A DNA stretch of 64,000 nt from Sphingobacteriia bacterium RIFOXYC2_FULL_35_18 (GCA_001829005.1 MIAG01000002.1:564837-628836), one strand, 5' to 3'. Positions 9,174 to 18,383 are shown, counted from the first letter of the stretch. The notes: generated by a model not told the origin, from the sequence alone. Translations and numbers: made by a program.

Positions 9174-9923
9174 TTACTTTATCTCTTCCAGTTTTTTCCC
9201 AACTAATTCTTCCAATGTGGTCTTTGCAATTAAAACAGCACTTTCCGCATCAATTATTTTTTGCTTTTGATCTGCATTTTGAATCATCAGTTTTGTGTAA
9301 TTCTCTAATGTTTCTTCCCCCCGCTCGTACTTAAATTTTATCTGCTTAAACAATGCTTCAATATCAATCGCATTCTGATTTTGAACCCTTAGCACACTTA
9401 AAGCTTGCATATACCTAAAATACCTATTCTTTACGTCGGTTTCTAAGGTTATTACATATTGATCTGCAGTTAATTGGGCAATCGCCAGTTCTTCTTTCGA
9501 TTGTTTTATAACCGTGGGTTTCTGTATGATATTACTAAAATTGATAAATAAACCTATTTGAACCCCTGTTAATGTAGCATTGGTTAAAGTCACAGAAGTA
9601 TTTGGACTATAAAATGCAGAGAGTGTAAAAAAATCAAACCAAGAAAGTTGGGCTTTTTTAAGATTATAATTAGCAAAATTGACTTTACGCAAATTAGCGG
9701 CCATCAATGGGTAATTCTGCTTGGCAGAATAAATCAATTTCTCTAAAAAAGGATAAGACAATTCCGGAATCATCGACTCCTGGGCCTGGGCTTCCTTTGG
9801 ATTGAATAACAAAAAGCACGCGAATATTATGCTCAAACTAACCTTTTTAATAGGATGAAGCAAATACCCGAATTTAGAACAAAGTGAAAATGAAATATTT
9901 ATATCTAAACCAATGATTTTCAT
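9174..9923 (-). CDS. short TolC-like outer-membrane efflux domain protein
   Basis: A 249-residue exported protein. A signal-peptide-like hydrophobic stretch ends near AQAQES (about residue 48), and the remainder resembles one TolC/OEP repeat: helix (YPLMAANLRKVNFANYNLKKAQLSWF), beta-hairpin (TLTGVQIGLFINFSNI), then a long heptad-like helix to the C-terminus (LEELVGKKLEEIK). Full TolC proteins are 400-500 residues with two such repeats, so this is about half size. In place of a Wza-type exporter, several copies could form the outer-membrane channel; that is inference. The N-terminus is long for a signal peptide, but no later Met offers a better start. Confidence 0.7.
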   Translation of the reverse strand: MKIIGLDINISFSLCSKFGYLLHPIKKVSLSIIFACFLLFNPKEAQAQESMIPELSYPFLEKLIYSAKQNYPLMAANLRKVNFANYNLKKAQLSWFDFFTLSAFYSPNTSVTLTNATLTGVQIGLFINFSNIIQKPTVIKQSKEELAIAQLTADQYVITLETDVKNRYFRYMQALSVLRVQNQNAIDIEALFKQIKFKYERGEETLENYTKLMIQNADQKQKIIDAESAVLIAKTTLEELVGKKLEEIK

Positions 9924-10028
9924 AAAGATTAAAGATAAATAATATAGTTAAAACCATGAGCATAGATATCCCCACTTTATCCAATAAATGAATGAAAAAA
10001 CAAGAAGTTTGAATAATTAAGCAAAAGC

Positions 10029-11225
10029 TTACACAGATTCTTTTTGCAATAATGCGGGTATGGTTCGTAGAATCAATTTGATATCGTACCAAAAACTATG
10101 GTTTTCAGCATATTTATTGTCTAACATCAACCTTTCCTCCTCAGACATTTCCCCTTTTCCTCTTTTCTCAACCTGCCATAACCCGGTTATCCCAGCAGGG
10201 GCCATAAAACGCATCGCATACTTGTCTGTAGTCAGTTTTTCAGCTTCATACAACGGCAGAGGTCTATTTCCTACAATACTCATGTCTCCAATAATCACAT
10301 TCCATAATTGAGGCAATTCATCTATACTACTATTTCGAATAAACTTACCCACTTTGGTAATTCTGGGGTCATCTTTTAATTTAAAAAAGGCAGACCCTGC
10401 TTTTGCCTTTCTATTTTCACTGTATTGCTTTTCACACCATTGAATGGTATCAGAATAAATAGGGAATTTACATCCTGTTCCGGCAGCTTTACACTCGTCG
10501 CACAAGTATTCTTCTTCTTCGGTTTTGGCAACTGAATCATCCGCATTTGGTGCATATTGATTTAAATGTTTTAAATCTTTTAAGCGCTTATCAGCATTTA
10601 CGAACATAGACCTGAACTTATAGAACTTAAATGTTCTATACCCAGAACCAACCCTTAAAGCATAATAAAAAATGGGGCCTCTAGACTCTAACCTTAATAG
10701 AATACAAATAATGAGTAAAAGCGGAGAAAGCATTATCAATGCCAACCCTGCGAAGAAAATATCAAAAACCCGCTTAATAAATGGGGTCTTGTACTTGTGA
10801 AAGTCTAAGACATTATTAGTGTGTTTTAACTGACTCCATTGATTGATCAAAAAGGGAATTCTAGTTTCAATATTCTCTTTCTTGATAGGCAGCTTGAAAA
10901 CATCTGCTACCCCTGCCTTTAAAGTCATTTTGACTGTGCTTTCACTTAATTGCTGACTAACTAAAAAAAAGGGAACCGTTATATTTTTTTTGCTAACTAA
11001 AGTTTCTAGTAAAGAAATACCACCCGTGCCCAATACTTCGCTTTGCGAAACAATTGCAACTAAATTGAATTTATTTTTCTCCCAGTCTGCAAAAAAAAGC
11101 AGTGGATTAGCAAACCGCTTAACTTCTCGTCCACCCAAATTTGCTTCTGAAAAGATGGTGAAAATAAAGTCATCACAATTGAGTAGTACAATAACTTGAT
11201 CTTGGGGAGGTAATTGGGTGTTCAT
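10029..11225 (-). CDS. polyprenyl-phosphate sugar transferase fused to a receiver-like domain
   Basis: A 398-residue two-domain protein. Residues about 9-130 fold like a response-regulator receiver: acidic pair D18-D19, and KLPI with Lys at about 111. The phospho-acceptor position in IVSQS (about residue 60) is Ser, not Asp. Residues about 149-398 are a bacterial sugar transferase (WcaJ/PglC-like): membrane hairpin (VFDIFFAGLALIMLSP), FKFYKFRSM, DELPQLWNV, GNRPLP and GLWQV. A loop with four cysteines (CDECKAAGTGC, then QWC) is inserted after the first catalytic motif. It should start repeat-unit assembly by moving a sugar-phosphate to undecaprenyl phosphate. Confidence 0.88.
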   Translation of the reverse strand: MNTQLPPQDQVIVLLNCDDFIFTIFSEANLGGREVKRFANPLLFFADWEKNKFNLVAIVSQSEVLGTGGISLLETLVSKKNITVPFFLVSQQLSESTVKMTLKAGVADVFKLPIKKENIETRIPFLINQWSQLKHTNNVLDFHKYKTPFIKRVFDIFFAGLALIMLSPLLLIICILLRLESRGPIFYYALRVGSGYRTFKFYKFRSMFVNADKRLKDLKHLNQYAPNADDSVAKTEEEEYLCDECKAAGTGCKFPIYSDTIQWCEKQYSENRKAKAGSAFFKLKDDPRITKVGKFIRNSSIDELPQLWNVIIGDMSIVGNRPLPLYEAEKLTTDKYAMRFMAPAGITGLWQVEKRGKGEMSEEERLMLDNKYAENHSFWYDIKLILRTIPALLQKESV

Positions 11226-11243
11226 TGAGGCAATTTGATGAAA

Positions 11244-11639
11244 TTATTTTCTAATCCTGCGTAAAACCACTCTTAATCTTGCTTCTAGCTCTTTAGGATT
11301 AAAAGGCTTTACTAGGTAATCATCGGCTCCAGCTTCCAAACATTGAATGATCATTTCAGAACTTTCTTCCCCTGACAAGATGATAATTGGAATAGCATTA
11401 AAAAAATCACTTGCACGGAGCTGTTTGGTTAAAGCAAGCCCTCCCATTACTGGCGTATTTAAATCTGAGATGATTAAATCAGGCACATTTCCTTGTTGCA
11501 AAAAAGCCATTGCATCTACTCCATCTTTAAAGATTTCCACTTGATAATGGGTGCTTAAATATTTTTTTTAAATCAGTTGCATGGTCATCTCATCTTCCAC
11601 CACAACAATTTTTAAAGTATCAGAATCGGTGAATGCCAT
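11244..11639 (-). pseudogene. CheY-like response regulator interrupted by an in-frame stop
   Basis: From the ATG at 11639 the frame reads MAFTDSDTLKIVVVEDEMTM then QLI, a TAA stop (11568-11570), and continues in the same frame KKYLSTHYQVEIFKDGVDA through the rest of a receiver domain (DLIISDLNTPVMGG, IIILSGEE, YLVKPF) to 11244. The ORF track shows only the part after the stop, starting at a GTG. Both halves are needed: the first holds the acidic pocket EDE, the second the phospho-Asp and the Lys. The stop lies next to a run of eight A. This is either a recent nonsense mutation, a sequencing error, or a truncated product from the GTG. It heads the EPS operon. Confidence 0.75.
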
Positions 11640-11649
11640 ATTTTAAAAT

Positions 11650-11680
11650 TTTGCTAATGTATGAAATCTAAATATATTTA
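11650..11680 (+). promoter_or_regulatory. possible Bacteroidota-type promoter for the plus-strand GT2
   Basis: TTTG at 11650-11653, a 19-nt spacer, then TATATTTA at 11673-11680, a one-base departure from TAnnTTTG. It lies about 60 nt before the GT2 start in the divergent intergenic region. The whole region is AT-rich, so a chance match is possible. Confidence 0.35.
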
Positions 11681-11741
11681 AATATGTAATAAGCGAATTT
11701 ATATAGTTTTTAATCATTTTCTTGCTTAATTTTTAAAATTC

Positions 11742-12548
11742 ATGAGACCCATTTCAATCCCCCCGTATATTAGTCAGCTATTCAATACCAATCCGGCGGC
11801 AACTACAACCAGTTCCTTGGTAAAAGAAAGATACCAGCAATTATCGAAGGGTGAGCCAATCGTATCGATTGTAATGCCTGCCTATAATGAAGAAGCTAAT
11901 ATTTTACAGACCCTATTATCATTAAGTAATAACGATACCCAATGGCCTGTAGAAATTATTGTTGTCAACAACAATTCTAAAGACAAAACAGAGGAAATGG
12001 TGCTTAATACGGGTATTCCATGTATCAGGGAAACACAACAAGGCATAACCAATGCCAGAAATGCTGGATTGTCAGTAGCAAAGGGCATGTATATTTTGAA
12101 TGCAGATGCCGATACTATTTACCCAAAGGATTGGATTGAAGAAATGGTAAAACCATTAGCCAATAACAATCAAATATGCTCTGTTTATGGAAGATTCTCA
12201 TTTATTCCCATAGGAAGTACAGGTAGATTAACCTATTTTTTCTACGAATATTTTGCCGATTTAATGAGATGGATCAATAAACTATTTAGAGATGAAGCCA
12301 TGAATGCATATGGCTTTAATTCTGGCTTTAGGAGAGAGCAAGGTCTCAGTGTTGAAGGGTTTAATCACCCACCAGGCACCAATGAAGATGGATGGTTGGC
12401 CCTTAAATTGAGAGAGAAGGGATACGGAAAATTATTTTATGTAACCAACATTAAAGCCTTGGTTTGGACCACAGATAGAAGAATACAAATTGATGGAGGA
12501 CTTCTCAAAGGGACCATTAAAAGACTTAAAAGAATGATTGGGCTTTAA
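11742..12548 (+). CDS. family 2 glycosyltransferase
   Basis: A 268-residue GT-A enzyme. VSIVMPAYNEEANIL at residues 41-55 is the nucleotide-binding start of GT2 proteins, and ADAD at 121-124 supplies the DxD metal site. GTNEDGWLALKL near the C-terminus is the usual acceptor-side acidic motif. It has a soluble N-terminus and no clear C-terminal membrane helices, unlike the GT2 at 5811. It is transcribed away from the EPS operon, just across the divergent promoter region, so it probably belongs to the same polysaccharide programme. Donor and acceptor are unknown. Confidence 0.85.
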   Translation: MRPISIPPYISQLFNTNPAATTTSSLVKERYQQLSKGEPIVSIVMPAYNEEANILQTLLSLSNNDTQWPVEIIVVNNNSKDKTEEMVLNTGIPCIRETQQGITNARNAGLSVAKGMYILNADADTIYPKDWIEEMVKPLANNNQICSVYGRFSFIPIGSTGRLTYFFYEYFADLMRWINKLFRDEAMNAYGFNSGFRREQGLSVEGFNHPPGTNEDGWLALKLREKGYGKLFYVTNIKALVWTTDRRIQIDGGLLKGTIKRLKRMIGL

Positions 12549-12580
12549 ATTGAGGGAATGGTTGTACATTAACTGTACAT

Positions 12581-14101
12581 ATGAAAGCGATAATTTGCTC
12601 CCAACATGGAGGCCCTGAATTACTGGAATTAATTGAAACACCAATCCCGGAAATTGGAGAAGATCAAGTATTAATTGAAGTGTATTACTGTGGAGTCAAT
12701 TTCCCTGACACACTTATAATTCAAGACAAATATCAATTTAAACCTCCACTACCCTTTTCGCCAGGAGGTGAAATAGCAGGAATAGTTACACATATTGGCA
12801 AAGGAGTGCATAATTGCAAAATAGGCGATCGAGTGGTAGCACTTTGTGGTTGGGGTGGAATGGCAGAACAAGTAAGTGTGAAAGCCTCCCATGTTTTTAC
12901 AATACCAGCTGAATTAGATTTGTTAGATGCTTCCATATGCATGTATACATTTGGAACCGCATTTTTTGCATTAAAAAATAAAGCTCAGTTAAAAGCAGGC
13001 CAAACAGTATTGATATTAGGAGCTGCTGGTGGTGTAGGATCTGCTGCCATTATGTTGGCAAAACTAATGGGGGCTAAAGTAATAGCAGCTGCATCTAACA
13101 ATGAAAAATTGGACTATTGCAAGTTGATTGGTGCAGATGAAACCATAAATTATACTTCTGAAAACTTGAGACAAAAGATCAAAGAAATCACTAGTAACAA
13201 GGGAGTAGAAGTGGTATTTGATACCATTGGAGGGCCATTAGCAGAAGAGTCCTTAAAAAGTTTATCATGGAATGGTCAATATTTAATTATAGGCTTTGCT
13301 TCGGGAATTATACCGCAACTTCCTTTTAATCTTGCCTTACTCAAAGGAAGTTCGGTGCATGGAATTTTTTGGGGTGCATTTGCCGAAAAAGAACCTTATT
13401 CAAACAAAGAAAATTTTATTCAAATTATACAATGGATTTTACAAGGAATTTTAAAGCAACATATTCATCAACTTTATTCTCTTGAAGATGCTCCAAAAGC
13501 GATTGCCGATATGATACAGAGGAGAATCAATGGAAAAGCAGTTATTCAAATTAAAGCGGAACCAATCAGCACTAAGAGAAATAATAATACTACTATTTCA
13601 AAGGAAAAAAATAATAACCAAAATATTACGAATGATGCAGTAGGTAAATTAATCATTAACGGGAAAGATGCAATTCATCAATATATTGGCAACACCATTG
13701 GACCTGGGAAATGGATGATTATAACTCAAAAAATGATTAATGAGTTTGCTTCTACCACTCAAGACAATCAATGGGTACATATTGATGAAGTTAAGGCGGC
13801 TAAATATTTACCTGAGGGGAAAACAGTTGCCCACGGATACCTTACCATGTCATTGGTTTCACATTTACTATTTGAATTGATTGAATTAAAAGGGGTGAAT
13901 TCTTTTTACAATTACGGCTTAAACAAAGCTCGTTTCATTAGTCCAGTTAAGGTAAATGACAAAATGAGATTAAGTGCGATTTTAGAAAAAGCAGAAGTAC
14001 AATTAAATGGTTCAATTAAATTATTTTTAAACTGTACCATTGAAATAGAAGGAATAGAAAAGCCTGCTTATGTTGCAGAAATAATCAGTATTATCAATTA
14101 A
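12581..14101 (+). CDS. quinone-oxidoreductase-like MDR fused to a MaoC-type hydratase domain
   Basis: A 506-residue fusion. Residues 1-325 form a medium-chain reductase of the quinone oxidoreductase type: GVNFPD, PFSPGGEIAGIV and the Rossmann motif LGAAGGVGSAAI, with no zinc-ligand cluster. After an Asn/Lys-rich linker (about 328-350), residues 360-506 form a MaoC/NodN-like hot-dog domain with FASTTQDNQWVHID and AHGYLTMSL, the expected catalytic Asp/His region. It probably acts on acyl-CoA or enoyl-thioester substrates together with the acyl-CoA dehydrogenase encoded 10 nt downstream. The same frame runs unbroken through both domains. The natural substrate is not known. Confidence 0.85.
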   Translation: MKAIICSQHGGPELLELIETPIPEIGEDQVLIEVYYCGVNFPDTLIIQDKYQFKPPLPFSPGGEIAGIVTHIGKGVHNCKIGDRVVALCGWGGMAEQVSVKASHVFTIPAELDLLDASICMYTFGTAFFALKNKAQLKAGQTVLILGAAGGVGSAAIMLAKLMGAKVIAAASNNEKLDYCKLIGADETINYTSENLRQKIKEITSNKGVEVVFDTIGGPLAEESLKSLSWNGQYLIIGFASGIIPQLPFNLALLKGSSVHGIFWGAFAEKEPYSNKENFIQIIQWILQGILKQHIHQLYSLEDAPKAIADMIQRRINGKAVIQIKAEPISTKRNNNTTISKEKNNNQNITNDAVGKLIINGKDAIHQYIGNTIGPGKWMIITQKMINEFASTTQDNQWVHIDEVKAAKYLPEGKTVAHGYLTMSLVSHLLFELIELKGVNSFYNYGLNKARFISPVKVNDKMRLSAILEKAEVQLNGSIKLFLNCTIEIEGIEKPAYVAEIISIIN

Positions 14102-14111
14102 AATATTAAAT

Positions 14112-15920
14112 ATGGCCAAGTATACGAATATGGAATTCTTGAAATTCTTATTATTTAATGTTCATCCTATAAATCAACTATTTAAACATGAACGATTTGC
14201 CCATTTAAATGAAGAACAAGCTTGGATGATGATTGAATCTGCTAAGCAATTGGCAGACCAAGAGTTTGCACCTTATTTTAAAGAAATGGATACTACACCT
14301 GCTTCTTATGATGGCAAAGGAAATGTTTTAACGCATCCAGCACTAAAGAAAATGATTAATACCGCCGCAGAACAAGGTTGGATTGGAGGCAGTGCATTGT
14401 TTGAACACGGAGGAATGCAATTGCCCGAGATGATTTTTGGAACGGCACATCATTTATTTCAAGCTGCCAATAATGGAGTACAAGGGTATTTAGGTTTATC
14501 AGCAGGTGCTGCTGGTCTAATCACCAGCTTTGGCACCATTGAACAATTGGAGCAATATGTGCCAAAAATATACGCAGGAGAATGGCAAGGAACAATGGCG
14601 CTTACAGAACCTCAAGCAGGAAGTTCATTAACAGATATTACGACTGCTGCAAAACCATTGACCGAAAACAGTTATTTAATAAAAGGCCAAAAAATATTTA
14701 TTTCTGGTGGACAGCATGAAGCTTGTTCAAATTTTATACATCTCACACTTGCAAGAATTGAAGGGGCACCTGCGGGAGTAAAAGGAATTTCACTTTTTAT
14801 TGTTCCAAAATTTAGGCCAAATAAAGATGGCAGTTTAGAATATAACGACGTTTATTGTGCAGGTGATTTTCAAAAAATGGGGCAAAGAGGATATGCAACC
14901 ACACACCTTTCATTTGGAGACAATAATGACTGCATAGGATACTTAGTAGGAGAACCCCACAAGGGATTGAGCTATATGTTTCAAATGATGAATGGCGCTA
15001 GAATTAGTGTTGGCCTTTGCGCTGCATCAGTTGCTATGGCCGCATATCAAGCATCTCTCCAATATTGCACTGAACGCCCACAAGGAAGATTACCCGGTGA
15101 AAAAGATCCAAGCAAACCTCCTGTAAATATTATACAACATGCCGACATTCAAAGAATGTTATTTACACAAAAAGCCATATCGGAAGGTTCAATCTCCTTG
15201 GGAATTGAATGCAATAAATTATACGATTTATATCATGCTTGTAATAATGAAGAAGAAAAAAATAAATATTTTTTATTGCTAGAAATTTTAACTCCTATAG
15301 TTAAAACCTATCCTTCTGAACAAGGAAGCAGATCTGCAGCTTTAGCAATACAAACCCTGGGAGGATATGGATTTACCACAGATTTCCCAGTACAACAACA
15401 TTACCGAGACTTAAAAATCATGTCTTTATATGAAGGCACAACTGGTATTCAGTCAATTGATTTATTAGGTAGGAAGGTTTTAATGGAAAAAGGAAAAGCC
15501 TTAAACTTATTATTAGATGAAATTCAATTCACCATAACAAGTGCCAGCCAATTCGAAACTATAAAAGAGAATGCTGAAACATTAAACAATGAACTATCTA
15601 GAATTAATTGGACCATTAAACATTTGAATAAATATTTAATAGAAGGTAAAATAGAAAAATACTTAGCTGATGCAACTGTATTTTTAGAAATGATGAGCTA
15701 TTGTGTAATTGGATGGCAATGGCTTAAAATGGCAACCAAAGCTTCAGAAATGATTCAATCTGGAGAAATTCCTGCTAATAATAAGGCTTTTTATGAAGGT
15801 AAAATTCATACTTGTCAATTTTACTTTAAGTATGAAATGCCTCATACAGCCGCTTGTGCTGCTACATTACTAGATGAATCCGAATTGACATTCATTGCCA
15901 ATTTTGACGTATTCCACTGA
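14112..15920 (+). CDS. acyl-CoA dehydrogenase, long form with C-terminal extension
   Basis: A 602-residue FAD enzyme. The middle domain has MALTEPQAGSSLTDI and KIFISGGQHE (FAD/substrate contacts). The C-terminal helical domain has GGYGFTTDFPVQQHYRD and SLYEGTTGIQ, with the likely catalytic Glu near residue 440, and then an extra 130-residue domain. The length and extension match the DmdC-like/broad acyl-CoA dehydrogenase subgroup rather than the roughly 380-residue short-chain type. It oxidises an acyl-CoA to the 2-enoyl-CoA. The MaoC domain of the preceding gene could hydrate the product, so the two genes look like a small degradation unit. Confidence 0.9.
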   Translation: MAKYTNMEFLKFLLFNVHPINQLFKHERFAHLNEEQAWMMIESAKQLADQEFAPYFKEMDTTPASYDGKGNVLTHPALKKMINTAAEQGWIGGSALFEHGGMQLPEMIFGTAHHLFQAANNGVQGYLGLSAGAAGLITSFGTIEQLEQYVPKIYAGEWQGTMALTEPQAGSSLTDITTAAKPLTENSYLIKGQKIFISGGQHEACSNFIHLTLARIEGAPAGVKGISLFIVPKFRPNKDGSLEYNDVYCAGDFQKMGQRGYATTHLSFGDNNDCIGYLVGEPHKGLSYMFQMMNGARISVGLCAASVAMAAYQASLQYCTERPQGRLPGEKDPSKPPVNIIQHADIQRMLFTQKAISEGSISLGIECNKLYDLYHACNNEEEKNKYFLLLEILTPIVKTYPSEQGSRSAALAIQTLGGYGFTTDFPVQQHYRDLKIMSLYEGTTGIQSIDLLGRKVLMEKGKALNLLLDEIQFTITSASQFETIKENAETLNNELSRINWTIKHLNKYLIEGKIEKYLADATVFLEMMSYCVIGWQWLKMATKASEMIQSGEIPANNKAFYEGKIHTCQFYFKYEMPHTAACAATLLDESELTFIANFDVFH

Positions 15921-15979
15921 TAATTTGTAATATGGCTTTTGAATTATTTATATTTACCAATCATTTGATACATTAAGTT

Positions 15980-16954
15980 ATGCTGAAAGTAGGCGTTTTT
16001 GGAGTAGGTCACTTAGGTAAGTTCCACCTAAACAATTGGAAAGAAATAGAAGGGATTAAATTAGTTGGATTTTTTGATCCCAACAATGATAACGCCAAAG
16101 AGGTAACGGAAAAATATGGCCTGAAGCGATTTATGGATGAAGACAAGTTGATGGATGCTTGTGATATCATTGATGTGATTACGCCTACCAATCAACACTA
16201 CGAAATATGCATGAAAGCGGTAAGAAAAGGAAAGCATGTTTTTGTTGAAAAACCAATCACCCATACTTTACAGGAAGGAAAGAACTTGGTAAATATGGTT
16301 AGAGAGGCCAATGTAAAATTACAAGTAGGTCATGTTGAGAGATTTAACCCCGCATATTTAGCGGTAAAAGACCTCAACTTAAACCCAATGTTTATTGAAG
16401 TGCACAGATTGGCTCAGTTTAATCCTAGAGGAACTGAAGTAAGTGTGATTTTAGATTTAATGATTCATGATATAGACATTATTTTGAGTTTAGTTAAAAG
16501 TGATGTAAAAAGTATTGCAGCAAGCGGAGTAGCTGTAATGACAGAAACTCCCGATATTGCTAATGTGAGAATTGAATTTAATAATGGATGTGTAGCTAAT
16601 TTAACCAGCAGTAGAATTAGCATGAAAAAAATGAGAAAGATGCGTCTTTTTCAAAAAGATGCATATATAGGAATCGACTTCTTAGAAAAAAAGACAGAAA
16701 TTATTAAACTCAAGCAGCCGGAAGATGAAAATGTATTTTCATTTGATATAGACACCCCTAATGGCAAGAAAACAATTGCAATTGCTACACCCTCTATTGA
16801 GCCGCTCAATGCAATAAAATTAGAGTTAACTTCATTTGTAGATGCAATATTAAATAACAAGCCAACTCAGGTAAATGAAATTGATGGGTATCTTGCTATG
16901 GAAGTAGCTCATCAAATTTTAGAAAAAATAAACAATACCAGCATACTGGTTTAA
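15980..16954 (+). CDS. Gfo/Idh/MocA family oxidoreductase
   Basis: A 324-residue NAD(P)-dependent sugar dehydrogenase. The N-terminal Rossmann motif is GVFGVGHLGKFH, followed by TPTNQHYEIC and FVEKPI (the EKP catalytic lysine region). The C-terminal alpha/beta domain includes VGHVERFNPA and IHDIDI. Relatives oxidise or epimerise nucleotide-linked or free sugars. The position just before a sugar transferase (17 nt gap) suggests supply of a modified sugar to surface polysaccharide. The exact substrate cannot be inferred. Confidence 0.85.
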   Translation: MLKVGVFGVGHLGKFHLNNWKEIEGIKLVGFFDPNNDNAKEVTEKYGLKRFMDEDKLMDACDIIDVITPTNQHYEICMKAVRKGKHVFVEKPITHTLQEGKNLVNMVREANVKLQVGHVERFNPAYLAVKDLNLNPMFIEVHRLAQFNPRGTEVSVILDLMIHDIDIILSLVKSDVKSIAASGVAVMTETPDIANVRIEFNNGCVANLTSSRISMKKMRKMRLFQKDAYIGIDFLEKKTEIIKLKQPEDENVFSFDIDTPNGKKTIAIATPSIEPLNAIKLELTSFVDAILNNKPTQVNEIDGYLAMEVAHQILEKINNTSILV

Positions 16955-16970
16955 TTATTATTAAGAAAGT

Positions 16971-18377
16971 ATGCAAACCAGAAGAAGAAATATTAGTTTA
17001 TATATACTTAGCGACTTCGTTTTTTCTTTGGTTGTGCTAATTTTATATGTCCTTATTTATCCTGAAAAAAATCATAGTTCACTTTCCTTTTTAAACATTA
17101 ATATAGTTGGAATTGATACAATCCTAAGTCTTTTCATTATTCCACTATTTTGGATTTGCTTTTATTTTATTACGGGAAGTTACAATAGGTCATTATACGA
17201 TAAATCTAGACTAAGTGAGCTTACTGCAACATTGCTGCACTCCATGTTAGGAACATTATTGCTATACTTTTTTCCCAGATTTAGTCATATTATATCTGCT
17301 AACCAGTTTTTCATTTATTTTCTTTTACAATTTTTACTTGTTGCAAGCGCTAGAACACTTTTACTTTTTCAAACAAAGAAAACACTTAAAAGAGGTGAAG
17401 TCTATTTTAAAACATTAATTGCTGGTAATAATAACAATGCAATCAAAGTTTTTGAAGCACTAAATCGCAATTTTAAATACTTAGGATTTAAAACAATTGG
17501 ATTTGTTTCAGTTTACGGTGAAGATTCAAAAAATGGGTTATCCAAATGGATACCTCATTTAGGGCCAGTTCAATTGATTAAAAAAATTGTAGAAGAACAT
17601 CAAATAGAAAGAGTCATCATTTCAATAGAAAAAAAAGACAAACAAATTATTGAAGAATTAGTTAGTGCATTAACTGAAAAAGAAATTGATATAAAAATGG
17701 TTCCAGATACCATTGACATATTAGCCGGATCTGTAAAAACCAGCAATGTATTAGGAGCAATGTTGATGGATATTCAAACAGCCGCAATGTCTCCAGAAGA
17801 GCAACATGTGAAACGTTTAATGGATTTAATAGCAGCATTACTAGGATTAATTTTACTTAGCCCATTGATGTTGTATTTAGCTTTGAGAACCGCATTGGGA
17901 ACCAAAGGTGGCGCCATTTATAAACAAGAACGTATAGGATTTAGAGGGGAACCATTTATCATCTACAAGTTTAGAAGCATGTATGAAAATGCTGAAAAAG
18001 ACGGACCAGCATTATCAAGCGACCATGATCCAAGAATAACTCCCTGGGGTAAATTCATGAGAAAATGGAGACTAGACGAATTACCACAGTTGTGGAATAT
18101 ACTAAAGGGAGATATGAGTTTAGTTGGCCCTAGACCTGAAAGGAAAACTTATATTGATTTACTTCTAAAAAAATCTCCCTACTATAGATATTTATTAAAA
18201 GCTAAACCAGGCCTTACTTCTTGGGGAATGGTTCAATTTGGTTATGCATCAACAATAGATGAAATGTTAGATCGTATGCAATACGATTTAATTTATGTTG
18301 AAAATGCGTCCATCTTACTAGACTTTAAAATTTTAATGCACACGCTTAGAATTATACTTTCGGGAAAAGGAAAATAA
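16971..18377 (+). CDS. exopolysaccharide polyprenyl glycosylphosphotransferase (WbaP/WcaJ type)
   Basis: A 468-residue protein with four to five N-terminal membrane helices, a central CoA-binding-like Rossmann domain (KTLIAGNNNNAIKVFEAL) and a C-terminal catalytic domain from about residue 280. The catalytic domain has RLMDLIAALLGLILLSPLM, KQERIGFRG, IYKFRSMYENAE, LDELPQLWN, VGPRPER and GLTSWGMVQ. It moves a hexose-1-phosphate onto undecaprenyl phosphate at the inner membrane. It is the second initiating transferase in the window and has the classic layout, unlike the fusion at 10029. The two may start different polymers. Confidence 0.9.
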   Translation: MQTRRRNISLYILSDFVFSLVVLILYVLIYPEKNHSSLSFLNINIVGIDTILSLFIIPLFWICFYFITGSYNRSLYDKSRLSELTATLLHSMLGTLLLYFFPRFSHIISANQFFIYFLLQFLLVASARTLLLFQTKKTLKRGEVYFKTLIAGNNNNAIKVFEALNRNFKYLGFKTIGFVSVYGEDSKNGLSKWIPHLGPVQLIKKIVEEHQIERVIISIEKKDKQIIEELVSALTEKEIDIKMVPDTIDILAGSVKTSNVLGAMLMDIQTAAMSPEEQHVKRLMDLIAALLGLILLSPLMLYLALRTALGTKGGAIYKQERIGFRGEPFIIYKFRSMYENAEKDGPALSSDHDPRITPWGKFMRKWRLDELPQLWNILKGDMSLVGPRPERKTYIDLLLKKSPYYRYLLKAKPGLTSWGMVQFGYASTIDEMLDRMQYDLIYVENASILLDFKILMHTLRIILSGKGK

Positions 18378-18383
18378 GCTTAC

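Noticed and set aside
7011-9923. Frameshift joining the TolC-like and Wzc-like genes
   Set aside because: The stop and start are adjacent, and each protein has a proper N-terminus of its own, so they are separate genes.
9874-10092. 72-aa ORF between the TolC-like gene and the sugar transferase
   Set aside because: It overlaps both genes in another frame and its sequence shows no domain pattern.
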